Source of the DNA: Atriophallophorus winterbourni
Taxonomy: Eukaryota > Platyhelminthes > Trematoda > Plagiorchiida > Microphallidae
Reading direction: 5' to 3'
DNA: 64,000 bases
Assembly: GCA_013407085.1 (NCBI GenBank)
Contig: JACCGJ010010175.1
Location: 62,001-126,000 of the forward strand
Positions 62,097-64,000 of this stretch are shown here, one piece after another (the first letter of the stretch is position 1; the number at the start of each line of letters is the position of its first letter). The notes under the pieces were generated by a model. It saw only the letters and a list, made by a program, of their open reading frames with translations. It did not search any database and was not told the DNA's origin. Both the position numbers and the translations under genes were made by a program.

Positions 62097-62180
62097 CAAT
62101 ATATTTTGAAACTCAAATCCCCATCCCTTACACACCACTACCTGTTTCTGGCTGTTTGCCGTCATCAGGTGGAGACAGTA
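62097..62180 (-). mobile_element. 5'-truncated hammerhead repeat inside the CR1-like fragment
   Basis: The otherwise collinear CR1-like copy at 5.8 kb has no such segment. The insert is bordered by 'agattgttt' at 62,088-62,096 and again at 62,181-62,189, fitting a 9-bp target-site duplication (part of it could also belong to the repeat). The inserted piece is the ribozyme plus its 3' tail. Confidence 0.75.
62133..62174 (-). ncRNA. Type I hammerhead ribozyme
   Basis: Reverse complement: stem I CTCCAC/GTGGTG with one mismatch, core CTGATGA (62,168-62,162), stem II with GGC/GCC and loop AAACA, core GAAA (62,148-62,145), stem III A-U and C-G with loop AG, cleavage triplet GTA. GTA is an allowed NUH triplet. 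The usual closing G-C pair of stem II is C/A here, which may weaken it. Confidence 0.8.
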
Positions 62181-62573
62181 AGATTGTTTTATTTTAACGG
62201 GGTTAATCTAAAGTACAGCCGAAGCGATAAGAAAATCGATACGGCCAGGGTTGGTTGATCAGGTATTGTGTAGGGCCACGAGTTGTCAGTCTCCCTTTGA
62301 GAATTTCGTTATGAAATTGACTGCACTTTGTGTATTACTCCGAGTAGTTCCCGGCAGTGGTAAACACCGATGGGTAAATCTGAAAGCAGAAACACTGAAG
62401 CGAAATCAATGAACGAACGAAGGGCACAAAATCCACTATTGCTGCACACAAAGAACGACAAGTCGTAGATAGGTAATTCTTTTATGAGTAGATCCGTCCT
62501 AGCACAGTTTCAGAAAAATATCCAAAAATCACACCGATCGGATAAAAAGCATGAAAGTTATATCCAAAAGTAT

Positions 62574-63966
62574 CAGAGCTCACACACAAAATCCAACCGC
62601 ACGTCAAGTACATAACCAGTCGTCAGTCGTTTTGTACATGTCTTAAAATCATGCAAATATTAGTATTTTTCACTTACGCTTACAAGTTATACATTGCGGC
62701 AATACTTTTACTATGTATGTATTTTAACCTATCTATTCTTGGATGTTCTCTATATTCAGTATAAAAAATCAAAGGGATATTGTAATACGCCCATTGTGAA
62801 TAATATAAAAATCCGCCTTCGTTAGATTTAACCGAGTTGCGCATAATGTTACCTATATTTTACTTGAATTTCAAAACAAATCAACTGCCCTTATATTCGA
62901 CTTTTATCTCACAAATTCCACCTTTATCAACCAACCATTATTCATCGCGGAACAATTAGATGAATACCCCTTGATATCAGAAAATTATCCAACATCTCAG
63001 CTTAATTTCACTGCTGACATGAACACCTGGCTAACAAGAACACACTTCTTAGAATTTCACCGACCAAATTGGCCTGAATATTTGAACGAGTGAATTTTCG
63101 CTAGAATTCACGAAACCTTCAAGGTCGCACGGAATCATTATTCATTTCCCTCAACCGATTCGCCTCTTAATTGCTTGCAATTGGTTGAACCTGTGATTTA
63201 ATCAATACCTGTCAACAAATTTCAATTGGGCGTTTGGATCGTTTTATATTCAGAGATGAAATTTCGAAATATTCCATCAAGATTGCATCAAGTGAATTTT
63301 ACCTACTATTCTTATTCACCGAATGAACAAATAAAATATAGAATAGGGGATATTTTCTTTAAATTCCAGAATATAATTTCTATTTATTCTCATTTTTTAT
63401 TCGTGACTTTGTGGACTTTGTTGTTATTTAACTGACGTAGATTTATAAAAATTCAAATAAATGGGTTATAGCTGTTTTGGTAGTGATTCGCTTCGTCGGG
63501 CTAAGTGTCACAGTACGATTCATTACATCGTTTTCTTGGATATCGAAATTTTGCCAGCAATCTCATCATACTGCACTATCCGTAATATTTATTTTTAAAG
63601 TTTTCTATCTGAACTATCGATTTCAATGTAATCCATAATTTTACTTGGATCCATCTTGCTTCCAGCAATCAATTGACAAGGTTTAACAAATGAAAATACA
63701 AATCAACCATCTCGCGTATTGCTCACGTCAACAGAGCTAACAGTCCTTTATCTGTTAAAACTAAGCCAAACAAAATGTGAATGTTTAGCTTTTTGAGGTG
63801 TATAAAGTATGTACACCAATCAAAACGATGCTGTTGTCGCTGCGACCGAGAAGTTATGCTCCAGATGGAAAGGTTGAAACGGCGTAAAAATGCATCAACA
63901 TGAGTTAAGCTTTTGGATTAATGCTTGAAAGAATCAGACGTTGATCATTCCGTGTCGAGATTTTAT
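62574..63966. other. AT-rich, no recognisable gene
   Basis: No open frame with a signature. The 69-codon frame at 63,226-63,435 is hydrophobic and unrecognised. Confidence 0.45.
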
Positions 63967-64000
63967 GACTATTCAATTCAATTCAATTCAATTTTAATGG
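63967..64000 (-). mobile_element. 3' terminus of a CR1-like (family A type) element leaving the window
   Basis: The minus strand starts 'ccattaaaattgaattgaat' and continues with more ttgaa repeats. The same junction, a 'gaccattaaaa' motif followed by ttgaat repeats, ends copies A1 (22,075-22,093) and A4 (48,196-48,225). The element body must lie to the right of this window. Confidence 0.6.

Larger units (their letters stand above)
61798..62573 (-). mobile_element. CR1-like ORF1/5' UTR fragment, related to 3.4-6.2 kb
   Basis: The minus strand matches the 3405-6210 copy: 5' UTR 62,573-62,190 (for example 'acaaagaacgacaagtcgta' in both), then ORF1 with 'VTCPNCSHV' followed at once by 'QESSERLFSNRHKNDLEQWF' and 'LLKITLNSEKDMETVLLNSY'. 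About 550 bp present in the other copy (5150-5700), including the second half of the zinc finger, are absent. The homology ends at about 61,798. A hammerhead repeat of about 85 bp interrupts it at 62,097-62,180. Confidence 0.8.

Overview
This window looks like nuclear DNA of a flatworm, most likely a digenean trematode. It is AT-rich and gene-poor, and decayed retroelements fill much of it. The retroelements are CR1-like and RTE-like non-LTR elements and one Ty3/gypsy element. There are also short dispersed repeats that carry type I hammerhead ribozymes, as the Smα repeats of schistosomes do. The one clear host gene is a CaM kinase I gene whose 5' introns are only 30-36 nt, a style known from schistosome genes. 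I cannot name the species from sequence alone.

Layout. 2.8-6.2 kb: two truncated CR1-like copies (minus strand), one with an ORF1 carrying a PHD-like zinc finger. 7.6-10.8 kb: a CR1-like fragment, then an almost full-length but decayed RTE-like element (minus). 8.1-16.0 kb: at least seven copies of a short repeat here called R1, partly in tandem, one with a perfect 10-bp target-site duplication. 15.3-16.2 kb: the 3' end of another non-LTR family. 16.8-17.6 kb (minus): a probable small mitochondrial membrane-protein gene. 20.0-30.1 kb: one Ty3/gypsy element split by later insertions (A1, then a B1/B2/A2 block). 30.6-32.4 kb: a third copy of element B that has lost its reverse transcriptase. 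34.0-36.2 kb: the best-preserved reverse transcriptase (minus). 37.57-38.96 kb (plus): the first six exons of CaM kinase I; the rest of the gene was not found here. 39-64 kb: mostly unannotatable AT-rich DNA, possibly intron or intergenic, holding hammerhead repeats (41.9, 44.5, 52.5, 54.3 and 62.1 kb), CR1-like and RT fragments (48.2, 54.5 and 61.8 kb) and the 3' tail of an element at the right edge.

None of the retroelement copies looks autonomous; all have stops, frameshifts or deletions. The nesting gives a relative order of events: the gypsy element is older than the A and B insertions; the CR1-like copy at 62 kb is older than the hammerhead repeat inside it; element C is older than the R1 copy inside it. 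The main points of interest are the hammerhead repeat family, including a fold-back copy whose arm starts at the ribozyme cleavage triplet, the run of four ultra-short introns, and the R1 family.
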